Under the pieces are notes generated by a model. It was not told the origin of the DNA. It did not search any database and worked only from the letters and a program-made list of their open reading frames with translations. Below are positions 1 to 6,732 of a stretch of DNA of 7,927 nt, piece after piece; positions within the stretch are counted from its first letter, which is position 1; every line of letters starts with the position of its first letter. This stretch comes from Acetobacteraceae bacterium (GTDB taxonomy: Bacteria > Pseudomonadota > Alphaproteobacteria > Acetobacterales > Acetobacteraceae). The translations under genes and the position numbers were made by a program. Location of the stretch: contig DNXO01000096.1 of assembly GCA_003506895.1 (NCBI GenBank), forward strand, positions 15,649 through 23,575, in the 5' to 3' direction.

Positions 1-67
1 TGATTGGGCGCGCGGCCGCCCCACCAACCCCGCGCGCATACCAGTCGGCCCTTTGGGCCGCTGGTAT
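1..67 (-). repeat. Palindromic repeat, copy A (partial, cut by window edge)
   Basis: This is an inverted copy of the repeat at 7356-7480. Base i here pairs with base 7423-i there, with 64 of 67 positions identical and no gaps. Two hairpins are visible: GCGCGCGG (8-15) with CCGCGCGC (30-37), and ATACCAGTCGGCCC (38-51) with GGGCCGCTGGTAT (55-67) around a TTT loop with one bulged T. Similarity stops exactly after CTGGTAT at 67, which marks one end of the element. The third hairpin of the family would lie upstream of base 1, outside the window. The element ends 14 bases before the start codon of the next gene. Confidence 0.85.
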
Positions 68-81
68 TAGTCGCCCCACCG

Positions 82-1632
82 ATGCGGTTCCAAGTCATCC
101 ACGGGGCGGCGCGGTCACCGGTCGTCTGGTGGTCGGCGCTGGCGGTCCTGTGCGCGATCCTGGTCGCGCCGCTGTTCGTGGTCGATGTCCCGCCGCTGCT
201 GGATTACCCCAACCACCTCGGTCGGATCTTCGTCCTGGCGTCGCTGCCCCAGGACGGGGTTCTGGCCCGTTTCTACGCGCCGCACTGGTCTGTCATCCCC
301 AACCTGGCGCTCGATATCGTCGGGCCGCCGTTGATCCATCTGCTACCGGTCCACGTGGCGGGCCGGCTGCTGATCGCCGCCTCCGTCCTGCTGCCGGTGC
401 TTGGAACCGTTGCCTACCACAGTGCCCTGGGCGGGCGATGGTGGTCGTTCGGCGTCGGCCTGATCGCCTACAACAATTGCCAGCTTTACGGTTTCCTGAA
501 TTTCGAGATTTCCATCGGACTGGCCTTGTTGCTTGCCGCGTCCTGGCTGCGCTGGCGAGAAACCAGGCCGGCTTGGGCGATCGTCGCGGCCCTTATCGGC
601 GCGCCCGTCCTGTTCACCTGCCACATCATGGGCCTGATCTTCTTCGCCGCGCTGATCGGCAGCACCGAGCTGTTCCGGCTGTATCGGGCGCTGCCCGCCA
701 GCCGCGTCGAGAACATTTTGCGGGCCGCCGCCGAACGAGGCGCGATCCTGGCGTTGGTGCTGTTTGTTCCGGTCATGCTGTATGCGCTTTCGGCCCTGGA
801 ACAGCTTCACGGCGACGCATTGTTCGGTACCGCGGACAAGGTCGGCCACTTTCTGGCGGTCTTTGTAAACTACAGTCTCCCGCTGGATTTGACGACCGCC
901 GCGATGGCGATCTGGCTGCCGGTGCTATGCCTGCTGTTGCGTCGCGGAACGATCCCCGGCCCGGCCGGGATCGCCATGGCCCTGCTGACCGTCACCTACG
1001 TCGCCGCGCCCTATTCCTGGAAGGGAACATCGGGTCTGGACATGCGCTTCGCCGTGATGATGGCATTCATGCTGTTCGCCGGCTTCCTGCCCGGGGGATT
1101 GCCCAACTGGTCTCGTTTCGCGATCGCCATCGCCCTGGGGGCGGCCTTTACCGCCCGGATGGCATTGCTGACCACCGTCTGGGCAACACACGCGACCGAT
1201 CTCGCCGATCTACGGACGGTGCTGGCACCGGTCCAGCCCGGCCAAACCGTCTATGTCACAATGGCCGGCCTTCAAGAGGTGCTGCCTTACTGGCGCGACA
1301 ATCCCGGCTGGCGCCGTCTGTCCAACGGCGTCCGGACCGACACCCATCTCGGCGCACTGGTCCTGATCGAACATCGCGCGTTCTGGCAAGGAGAGTTCGA
1401 TTTCCCCTCCCAGCAGCCCATCGTGACGCTGGAGCCTTTCAACACGCTCGCTCGACGTGCCGCGATGCCGCATGAGCGCGGCGAGGCGCTGGCCGCCGAT
1501 CTATGCGGCTTCGACTATGTGCTGTTGACCGAGGCGGATGCCCTGCCCCGCTTGCCGACCGACCGCTTCCGGCTGCTGGACCAGGCGGGGTTCGCGGCGC
1601 TGTATGCCGTTACGAAATGTGCGGCGAAGTAA
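82..1632 (+). CDS. Multi-pass membrane protein of unknown function, GT-C-like architecture
   Basis: I do not recognise a named family. The 516-residue product starts with a short polar stretch, then a hydrophobic segment (about residues 16-34). A first extracytoplasmic-type loop carries DVPPLLDYPNHLGR (about 35-48). Roughly nine more hydrophobic segments follow to about residue 370, and the last ~140 residues form a soluble domain containing GALVLIEHRAFW. A first loop with an acidic/aromatic motif (here DYPNHL), many helices and a soluble C-terminal domain resemble GT-C polyprenyl-phosphate-sugar glycosyltransferases and related uncharacterised proteins, so a role in cell-envelope glycosylation is an inference only. 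The ATG at 82 was chosen because an open frame extending to base 4 would translate the palindromic repeat into a non-membrane leader. No Shine-Dalgarno sequence is visible before 82. No partner gene lies downstream on the same strand before the tRNA. Confidence 0.8.
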   Translation: MRFQVIHGAARSPVVWWSALAVLCAILVAPLFVVDVPPLLDYPNHLGRIFVLASLPQDGVLARFYAPHWSVIPNLALDIVGPPLIHLLPVHVAGRLLIAASVLLPVLGTVAYHSALGGRWWSFGVGLIAYNNCQLYGFLNFEISIGLALLLAASWLRWRETRPAWAIVAALIGAPVLFTCHIMGLIFFAALIGSTELFRLYRALPASRVENILRAAAERGAILALVLFVPVMLYALSALEQLHGDALFGTADKVGHFLAVFVNYSLPLDLTTAAMAIWLPVLCLLLRRGTIPGPAGIAMALLTVTYVAAPYSWKGTSGLDMRFAVMMAFMLFAGFLPGGLPNWSRFAIAIALGAAFTARMALLTTVWATHATDLADLRTVLAPVQPGQTVYVTMAGLQEVLPYWRDNPGWRRLSNGVRTDTHLGALVLIEHRAFWQGEFDFPSQQPIVTLEPFNTLARRAAMPHERGEALAADLCGFDYVLLTEADALPRLPTDRFRLLDQAGFAALYAVTKCAAK

Positions 1633-1673
1633 CGGACATCCCGGGGACAGGGCAATCGCCTGACTGAAGGCAC

Positions 1674-1721
1674 GATCGGGTGAACGCCTGGCCCCTGGGG
1701 CCGACTGGCAGTTCCCGATTC
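1674..1721. repeat. Nested hairpin between membrane-protein gene and tRNA-Val, related to the H1 hairpin of the repeat family
   Basis: An outer imperfect arm pair, GATCGGGTGAAC (1674-1685) and GTTCCCGATTC (1711-1721), encloses a perfect inner palindrome GGCCCC-T-GGGGCC (1690-1702). The inner part reads GGGCCGACTGG at 1698-1708, an 11-base exact match to one arm of the hairpins at 38-67 and 7356-7385. Over 21 bases it differs from the 7364-7384 arm at three positions. It is therefore probably a worn relative of that hairpin. It lies between two convergent transcription units and could help end both, but no T-tract follows on either strand, so a classical intrinsic terminator is not supported. 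Confidence 0.5.
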
Positions 1722-1787
1722 GACGTCAGTTGCGTGGGCCGGGTATCAGGTCAGCTTAGGGAAAGTCTGCTAACCCGTTGATGCGGA

Positions 1788-1862
1788 TGGTGGGCGCGAC
1801 AGGGATTGAACCTGTGACCCCCGCCGTGTGAAGGCGATGCTCTACCGCTGAGCTACGCGCCC
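1788..1862 (-). tRNA. tRNA-Val (anticodon CAC)
   Basis: Read on the minus strand from 1862 it folds as a complete cloverleaf. The acceptor stem is GGGCGCG/CGCGCCC, and the D arm is GCTC-AGCGGTA-GAGC. The anticodon stem TCGCC/GGCGG carries loop TTCACAC with CAC at positions 34-36. The variable loop is five bases and the T arm is ACAGG-TTCAATC-CCTGT. The body is 72 bases (1791-1862) with discriminator A, and the 3' CCA is encoded (1788-1790). CAC reads the valine codon GUG. The gene faces the membrane-protein gene and diverges from pyrC. Confidence 0.96.
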
Positions 1863-1910
1863 ATCCGCCGCGTTGAAGGGATACTCGACCCCGACACCGC
1901 GAAGGCGCGC

Positions 1911-1939
1911 TTCCTAGCGGCTCCCACGGATGGTGGCAA
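1911..1939 (-). promoter_or_regulatory. Putative promoter for tRNA-Val
   Basis: On the minus strand TTGCCA (1939-1934) is followed after 17 bases by TAGGAA (1916-1911). The spacing is that of a housekeeping sigma-70 promoter and the -35 matches TTGACA at five of six positions. The -10 is weak, as is common in GC-rich alphaproteobacteria. Transcription would begin near 1905, about 40 bases before the mature tRNA 5' end at 1862. No better candidate is visible between the tRNA and pyrC on this strand. Confidence 0.4.
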
Positions 1940-1962
1940 GGCCCGAATTTTGCCGAAAATAA

Positions 1963-1977
1963 GAACACATCAGGAAC
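1963..1977. promoter_or_regulatory. Candidate LexA (SOS) box, alphaproteobacterial type
   Basis: The plus strand reads GAAC-ACATCAG-GAAC, which is GTTC-CTGATGT-GTTC on the minus strand. A direct repeat GTTC-N7-GTTC is the established LexA site of Alphaproteobacteria. The match lies in the tRNA-Val/pyrC intergenic region, 85 bases before the pyrC start and just upstream of the putative tRNA promoter. Only eight bases are fixed, so roughly 0.24 such matches are expected by chance in a window this size at even base composition. Neither neighbour is a typical SOS gene. Confidence 0.3.
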
Positions 1978-2061
1978 AGCATCGGAAGCGAAGCCGATCG
2001 AGGATTTCATGTTGGGCAAAGACGTCTTACGGCGCAGTCTGATCGAAGGAGCCACCTCACC

Positions 2062-3102
2062 ATGCCGAACACCGAACACATCACCATCCGCCAACCCGAC
2101 GACTGGCACGTTCACCTGCGCGACGGTGCCATGCTGCGGGCCGTGCTGCCCTGGACCGCCGCCCAGTTCGCGCGCGGCATCATCATGCCGAACCTGACGC
2201 CGCCGGTGACCACGGCTTCCGCCGCCGCCGCCTACCGCGACCGAATCCTGGCGGCTCGGCCAGAAGGTTCGACCTTCCAGCCGCTGATGACCTGCTACCT
2301 GACCGACTCCACCGACCCCGACGAGGTGGAGCGCGGCCATGCCGGCGGCATCTGGGTCGCCGCCAAACTGTATCCGGCGGGGGCGACGACCAACGCCCAT
2401 CACGGCGTGACTGACCTCGCCCGCATCCGCGCGGTGCTGGAGCGCATGGAGCGGATCGGCATGCCGCTGCTGATCCACGGCGAAACCACCGATCCCGAAG
2501 TGGATATCTTCGATCGCGAGGCCGTCTTCGTGGAGCGGATCCTGCCGCCCCTGCTGAAAGCGCATCCCGGCCTGAAGGTCGTGCTGGAACACGTGACCAC
2601 CATCGAGGCGGCCGATTTCGTGCGGGCGCACGCATCGCGCATGGCCGCGACCATCACGCCTCACCATCTGCTGATCAACCGCACGTCGCTGTTCCAGGGC
2701 GGGATACGCCCGCATTTGTATTGCCTGCCGATCGCCAAGCGGGAACGTCACCGCTTGGCGTTGCGCAAGGCCGCGACCGGGGGTGAGGCCTGCTTCTTCT
2801 TGGGCACCGACACCGCCCCGCATCCGGCTGGCGCCAAGGAAACCGCCTGCGGCTGCGCCGGCTGCTTCGTCGGCCCGACGGCGCTGCAATGCTATACCCA
2901 GGTGTTCGATGAGGAAGGCGCTCTCGACAAGCTGGAATTGTTTGCGTCCCGCAATGGGCCGAACTTTTATGGTCTGCCGATCAATGAAGGAACGCTCACG
3001 CTGCGGCGCGGAAACACCCGCATGCCGGAGGAGATCGCGGTCGGCGGCGACCGGGTCGTCGTGTTCCGCGGCGGCGGGGAGACCGCCTGGTCGATCGGTT
3101 AA
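2062..3102 (+). CDS. pyrC: Dihydroorotase, class II (PyrC)
   Basis: PyrC reversibly cyclises N-carbamoyl-L-aspartate to L-dihydroorotate, the third step of de novo pyrimidine synthesis in the cytosol. The 346-residue product is about the length of E. coli PyrC. It has every metal-site element of the class II amidohydrolase: DWHVHLRDG (14-22) with His16 and His18, the carboxylated Lys102 in AKLYPAGATTNA, His139 in LIHGE, His177 in LEHVTT, and catalytic Asp250 in GTDTAPH. The start is supported by AAGGAG (2046-2051) ten bases upstream and by the usual short N-terminus before the HxH motif. All expected active-site residues are present, so the enzyme should be active. aspA follows after 47 bases, consistent with co-transcription. 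A LexA-like site lies upstream (1963-1977). Confidence 0.97.
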   Translation: MPNTEHITIRQPDDWHVHLRDGAMLRAVLPWTAAQFARGIIMPNLTPPVTTASAAAAYRDRILAARPEGSTFQPLMTCYLTDSTDPDEVERGHAGGIWVAAKLYPAGATTNAHHGVTDLARIRAVLERMERIGMPLLIHGETTDPEVDIFDREAVFVERILPPLLKAHPGLKVVLEHVTTIEAADFVRAHASRMAATITPHHLLINRTSLFQGGIRPHLYCLPIAKRERHRLALRKAATGGEACFFLGTDTAPHPAGAKETACGCAGCFVGPTALQCYTQVFDEEGALDKLELFASRNGPNFYGLPINEGTLTLRRGNTRMPEEIAVGGDRVVVFRGGGETAWSIG

Positions 3103-3149
3103 ATGCCGATGGCGCCATCGCTGTGACGGCAAGAAAAAGGAAGCGATCC

Positions 3150-4631
3150 ATGCCCAACGAAGCCCCAGGCGAAATGACGGTTCCCGCGACCCGGACAATC
3201 GATATCGGAGCCAGCGAAACCCGCATGGAGCACGATATGCTGGGCGATGCCGCGGTGCCGAACAGTGCCTACTGGGGTGTACACACCATGCGGGCGGTGC
3301 GGAACTTCCCGATCACCGGCGTTCCAGTTTGTCACTTCCCCGAACTGGTGCGCGCCCTGGCTCTGGTGAAGCTGGCCGCCGCCCGAGCCAGCCGGCGGCT
3401 GGGGACCCTGACGCCGGTAAAGGCCGCGGCCATCGAGCGCGCGTGCCTGATGATCGCGGAGGAAGGGCGGTTTCACGACCAGTTCGTCGTCGATGTCATC
3501 CAGGGCGGCGCCGGCACCTCCACCAACATGAATGCCAACGAGGTCATCGCCAACGTCGCGCTGGAAACGATGGGCGAGGCGCGTGGAACCTACACGAAGC
3601 TGCACCCGAACGACGACGTCAACATGTCGCAGTCCACCAACGATGCATATCCCACCGCGCTACGGCTGGCGGTGATCTTCGGCACCGAACCGCTGATTCA
3701 GGCACTGGACGATCTGGCGTTCGCCTTCAAGGTGAAAGCCGTTGAATTCGCCGATGTCCTGAAGATGGGCCGGACGCAGCTTCAGGACGCGGTGCCGATG
3801 ACCGTGGGTCAGGAATTCGATGGGTTCCACGCCACGCTGAAGGAAGATGTGGCCAGGCTGCGCGAGATCGCCGGCCTGTTTCGCGAGGTCAGCCTGGGCG
3901 CCACGGCGATCGGCACCGGCATCAACACCGACCCGCGTTACGCAACCCTGGCGGTGGAGGAACTGGCTCGGGCTGCAAGACAGCCCCTGGTTCTGGCCTC
4001 GAACCTGATCGAGGCGACGTCCGACATGGGCGCCTTCGTGCTGTTCTCCGGCCTGTTGAAGCGCGTCGCCGTGAAGTTGTCGAAGATCAGCAACGATCTG
4101 CGGCTGTTGTCCAGCGGGCCGCGCACCGGGTTCGGAGAGCTTCGGCTGCCCGCCGTCCAGGCGGGGTCTTCGATCATGCCGGGGAAGGTCAATCCGGTCA
4201 TCCCCGAGGTCGTCAACCAGGTCGCCTACCTGGTGATCGGGCATGACCTGACCGTGACGATGTGCGCCGAGGGCGGGCAGCTTCAACTCAACGCCTTCGA
4301 GCCGACGATCGGGTACTGTGTGCTGTCCTCGCTGCGGATGCTGAGTGCCGCGATCAACACGCTGACGAAGCGCTGCGTCGAGGGCATCGAAGTGGACCGC
4401 GAACGCTGCGAGATGCTGGTGCGCAACAGCATCGGCCTGGTCACCGCACTGGTGCCGACGCTGGGTTACGAGGTGTCCTCCAGGGTCGCGCACCGAGCGT
4501 TGGCCGAGGGGCGGTCGGTGGCGGATGTGGTGTTGGACGAAGGGCTTTTGACCGAGGCGCGGCTAAGCGAGCTGCTGCGGGTCGACGCGATGACGCACCC
4601 GTCTCGGGTTCAGTCCGGCGGGAAGGCTTAG
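3150..4631 (+). CDS. aspA: Aspartate ammonia-lyase (AspA)
   Basis: This lyase converts L-aspartate reversibly to fumarate and ammonia. It is a cytosolic homotetramer of the aspartase/fumarase superfamily. In the 493-residue product the superfamily blocks appear in order: QGGAGTSTNMNANEV (118-132), QSTNDAYPT (161-169), KMGRTQLQDAVP (205-216), GTGIN (255-259), SSGPRTGF (321-328), and the mobile catalytic loop GSSIMPGKVNP (339-349) with its serine and lysine. QGGAGTS, KMGRTQLQDAVP and LIEATSD resemble AspA more than class II fumarase, but the loop has GKVNP where E. coli AspA has AKVNP, so fumarase activity is a minor alternative. The ATG at 3150 was preferred because AAAAGGAAG ends about six bases before it; an in-frame GTG at 3123 lacks such a site. 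About 25 residues precede the conserved core. It is probably co-transcribed with pyrC. Confidence 0.9.
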   Translation: MPNEAPGEMTVPATRTIDIGASETRMEHDMLGDAAVPNSAYWGVHTMRAVRNFPITGVPVCHFPELVRALALVKLAAARASRRLGTLTPVKAAAIERACLMIAEEGRFHDQFVVDVIQGGAGTSTNMNANEVIANVALETMGEARGTYTKLHPNDDVNMSQSTNDAYPTALRLAVIFGTEPLIQALDDLAFAFKVKAVEFADVLKMGRTQLQDAVPMTVGQEFDGFHATLKEDVARLREIAGLFREVSLGATAIGTGINTDPRYATLAVEELARAARQPLVLASNLIEATSDMGAFVLFSGLLKRVAVKLSKISNDLRLLSSGPRTGFGELRLPAVQAGSSIMPGKVNPVIPEVVNQVAYLVIGHDLTVTMCAEGGQLQLNAFEPTIGYCVLSSLRMLSAAINTLTKRCVEGIEVDRERCEMLVRNSIGLVTALVPTLGYEVSSRVAHRALAEGRSVADVVLDEGLLTEARLSELLRVDAMTHPSRVQSGGKA

Positions 4632-4679
4632 GGGCCGCTGCGAAATAACCGCTTCGATGGACGCACGGCCGGTGGAGAC

Positions 4680-4767
4680 CGTCATGGCGGGCGCAGGCCC
4701 GCCATCCACGCCTTTTCCCGGACCAGCACTGCAAGTCGTGGATGGCGGGCGCAGGCCCGCCATGACG
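4680..4767. repeat. Paired nested palindrome (BIME/REP-like element)
   Basis: Two 31-base arms, 4680-4710 and 4737-4767, are inverted copies of each other except in their central six bases. Each arm is itself a hairpin, ATGGCGGGC-GCAG-GCCCGCCAT. The arms are separated by a 26-base spacer. Arrays of the ATGGCGGG...CCCGCCAT-CCACG type are common between genes in alphaproteobacterial genomes; I state this from general knowledge of such repeats without a database match. It starts 48 bases after the aspA stop, so it would be transcribed in the aspA 3' untranslated region and may protect or end that message. Confidence 0.85.
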
Positions 4768-4837
4768 AGGAGAGGCCGACGGCTTCCGTCAAACGATTCG
4801 TTTATTTCGCCGCGTATCCTTAGCCCCTCCAGATTGT

Positions 4838-5110
4838 CCGGGGTGGGAGAGTAAGGGTTCATCACGGATTTTCGGGATTCAGACATGGATGGCCACGGAA
4901 TGTCGTTTCGACCGAATACAGGACCCCTCGCCGATTTGGTGGCGGCAAGATCGGATCCTTGATGCCGCGCGCGGAAAGCCAGCCGCGCGAAGCGCCCATG
5001 ACCTGCTGGTAACGCGGCCAGGAACGCAGCTGAATTGGCACGACGCATTTCCGTGCCAATCCGTGCCGAAATCCTGGAAATCCGTGATGAACTCCTTCTC
5101 TCCCCCGGGC
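4838..5110. repeat. Imperfect long inverted repeat, possible small non-autonomous element
   Basis: The left arm (about 4838-4905) and the reverse complement of the right arm (about 5040-5110) share a run around GGGAGAG-AAGG-GTTCATCACGGATTT, then GGATT, CACGGAA and ATG-GTCG, with a few single-base gaps. By eye the similarity is roughly three quarters over 65-70 bases. The best block is TTCATCACGGATTT, exact in both (4858-4871 and its complement at 5080-5093). The ~135-base spacer shows no recognised gene. The right arm also contains short ATCCGTG/TCCGTG direct repeats. The outer end of the right arm lies 20 bases beyond the transporter stop. It could be a MITE-like element or two convergent copies of a short repeat; no target duplication was seen. 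Confidence 0.6.
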
Positions 5111-5129
5111 CGATGACCGCGGCTTGCCG

Positions 5130-6260
5130 CTATTGCCGCAAGGCCCGCGCGAGCGGCCGCACAAGCAGCAAGGCGGCGCCACCGGTCATCGCCATCGCCA
5201 GGAACGCCAGCCCGCCGTAACGGGCATACAGCCAGCCCGACAGCAGCATCATCAGCCCGGTCGGCGCGCCGTAGCCCAGTGCCGAATGAAGCGCCTGCGC
5301 CGTGGCGGCGCGCTCCGCCGGGACAAAGCGGGTGAGCACCATCATCGCCGACAAATGCTGCATGGCGAACGTGGCGGCGTGGACGATTTGCACGGCCGCC
5401 AGGATCGGCAACGGCGGCCCGAACGCCGTGATCGTCCAGCGCAGCACCGACGCACTCGCCGCGCAGGCGGTCAGGCCGGCGGGACCCAGCCGCTCGACCA
5501 GCCGGCGGCCTTTAGCGAACAGCAGGATTTCGGCGACGATGCCCTCGGCGATCAGCAGCCCGATGACCGTGTCGCTGTAACCCTGGGCGCGCCAGAACAG
5601 GGCCGCGAAGCCGTAATAGGCAGCGTGGGCACCCTGGATCAGCGCGGTGCAGCCGACCGCGAGGCGGAAAGCGGGGTTGCGAAACAGCATCAGCCCGGCG
5701 AAGGCACGCGGGGCGGCCGGGGGTGTGGCTGCCTCCGGCAGGAAGGCGGTCAGGATCGCGGCCGCCCCATATCCCGCCGCCAGCAGCCAGGGCACCAGCC
5801 AGGAGCCGGCGCGGGTCAGCAACCACCCTGCCCCCGCCGTCGCCACCATGAAGGTCGCGGACCCGACCGCCCGAACCGGGCCGTAATCGATCCGGCCCTC
5901 ACGCGCCAAGGCCAGTGCCAGGGAGTCAGCCAGTGGGTTGATCGCGCTGGCGGCGATCCCCTGCCCCGCCGCGACCAGCAGCAACGGCAGGAAGCCGCTG
6001 GCGGCAACGTAAGAGGCACCGAGGCCCGCCGCCGTGAAGGCAGCAAGAAACAGCACCGGGCGGCGCTTGCCCAGCCGGTCGGCGACGTTGCCCCAGCCCG
6101 GGCCGGCCAAAACGCGCAACAGCGCCGCCAAACCCAGGATCTGGCCGATGGCGGCGGCGGACAGGCCGCGATCCGCGAACCAGAGCGGCATGAAGGCGTT
6201 GATCGCATTGGCCGCGAAATACGCCCCCAGGAAAGCGGCGACCCGTGTGGCGGCGGTCAT
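5130..6260 (-). CDS. MFS transporter, MFS_1-like (HcaT/YcaD-like) family
   Basis: The 376-residue, very hydrophobic protein should span the inner membrane about 12 times and act as a secondary transporter; the substrate is unknown. Near the N-terminus it has AFMPLWFADRGLSAAAIG (22-39), the 'PLWL..RGLS...IG' pattern of phenylpropionate-permease/nucleoside-symporter-like MFS_1 proteins. An MFS motif A, GNVADRLGKRR (58-68 region), lies between helices 2 and 3, and LHSALGYGAPTGLMMLLSGWLYARYG is near the end. The ATG at 6260 was chosen because it starts right before the first helix; a longer frame upstream would read antisense-like sequence inside sufE. No strong Shine-Dalgarno sequence is seen. 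It lies 28 bases after sufE and is probably co-transcribed with it. Family assignment is firm for MFS and moderate for the subfamily. Confidence 0.87.
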   Translation of the reverse strand: MTAATRVAAFLGAYFAANAINAFMPLWFADRGLSAAAIGQILGLAALLRVLAGPGWGNVADRLGKRRPVLFLAAFTAAGLGASYVAASGFLPLLLVAAGQGIAASAINPLADSLALALAREGRIDYGPVRAVGSATFMVATAGAGWLLTRAGSWLVPWLLAAGYGAAAILTAFLPEAATPPAAPRAFAGLMLFRNPAFRLAVGCTALIQGAHAAYYGFAALFWRAQGYSDTVIGLLIAEGIVAEILLFAKGRRLVERLGPAGLTACAASASVLRWTITAFGPPLPILAAVQIVHAATFAMQHLSAMMVLTRFVPAERAATAQALHSALGYGAPTGLMMLLSGWLYARYGGLAFLAMAMTGGAALLLVRPLARALRQ

Positions 6261-6288
6261 GCCAGGGGCGGCCGCGTTCCCACCCTGA

Positions 6289-6732
6289 TCAGCCCGGCTG
6301 CATGGCGGCGACTTCGCGGACCTTACGGGCCATCGCGGCGATGCCGTTGCCGCGATTGGTCGATAGCGCCTCCAACAGCCCCAGATTCTTGAGGAACACC
6401 GGGTCCGTGGCCAGGATTTCGGCGGGCGAACGGCCGGAATAGACCCGCAGCAGCAGCGCCACCAAACCAGAGACGATGGCTGCGTCGGAGGCGCCGGCGA
6501 AGAACAGGTTGCCGTCGCGAACAACAGCCTCCATCCAGACGCGGCTTTGGCAACCGGGGACGCGGTGGGAATCGTTCGCCCATTCGCCGGGAAACGGCGG
6601 GAGCTTACGCCCCATGCCGATGATGAACTCGTAGCGGTCCATCCAATCGTCGAACAGGGACAGGTCTTCGGCGATCGCTTCGATCGCCGCGGCGGCGGTT
6701 ACTTCTTCGGGTCGGACGAATGGGTCGATCAT
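6289..6732 (-). CDS. sufE: SufE-family sulfur acceptor protein
   Basis: SufE accepts persulfide sulfur from the cysteine desulfurase SufS on an active-site cysteine, raises SufS activity, and passes the sulfur on for Fe-S cluster assembly in the cytosol. The 147-residue product has the family length. It contains LFDDWMDRYEFIIGMGRKLPP (26-46) and the catalytic loop HRVPGCQSRVWM with Cys61. The later LVALLLRVYSGRSPAEILATDP (90-111) and the C-terminal STNRGNGIAAMARKV (124-138) also match the family. No suf/isc partner genes are in the window, which is common for stand-alone sufE. The ATG at 6732 overlaps the stop of the upstream toxin relic as ATGA and has no clear Shine-Dalgarno sequence, so translation may depend on coupling or on a weak leader. 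The transporter gene follows after 28 bases. Confidence 0.95.
   Translation of the reverse strand: MIDPFVRPEEVTAAAAIEAIAEDLSLFDDWMDRYEFIIGMGRKLPPFPGEWANDSHRVPGCQSRVWMEAVVRDGNLFFAGASDAAIVSGLVALLLRVYSGRSPAEILATDPVFLKNLGLLEALSTNRGNGIAAMARKVREVAAMQPG

Larger units (their letters stand above)
4632..5129. other. Gene-free intergenic region between convergent aspA and MFS gene
   Basis: No credible gene is seen in these 498 bases. Open frames exist on both strands, for example 4889-5116 (+) and 4862-5182 (-), but they run through palindromic repeats, lack recognisable domains and have no convincing ribosome binding site. The region instead holds two distinct inverted-repeat elements (4680-4767 and 4838-5110), listed separately. 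It collects the 3' ends of the aspA and transporter transcripts, and no hairpin followed by a T-tract is visible. Confidence 0.7.

Noticed and set aside
4..81. Extended N-terminus for the first membrane protein
   Set aside because: The extra 26 codons translate the palindromic repeat, which recurs inverted in a non-coding position at 7356-7422.
1756..3198. Long open frame (about 480 codons) on the minus strand
   Set aside because: It is antisense to pyrC and reads through tRNA-Val, giving the familiar false peptide GWARSSAVEHRLHTAGVTGSIPVAPT typical of translated tRNA.
3660..4493. Open frame antisense to aspA
   Set aside because: It lies wholly inside a well-supported enzyme gene on the other strand, and its composition (His, Gln, Arg, Asp rich) is that of a shadow frame.
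4563..5048. 161-codon open frame on the minus strand in the aspA/transporter gap
   Set aside because: It crosses the aspA 3' end and the palindromic repeats and shows no domain or convincing ribosome binding site.
4680..5110. CRISPR array
   Set aside because: The repeats are two inverted pairs of different sequence, not regularly spaced direct repeats, and there are no cas genes.
5124..6392. Long open frame (about 420 codons) on the plus strand
   Set aside because: It is antisense to the transporter and the 3' part of sufE, is very rich in Arg, Gln and Gly, and has no recognisable domain. Long antisense frames are expected in GC-rich genes.
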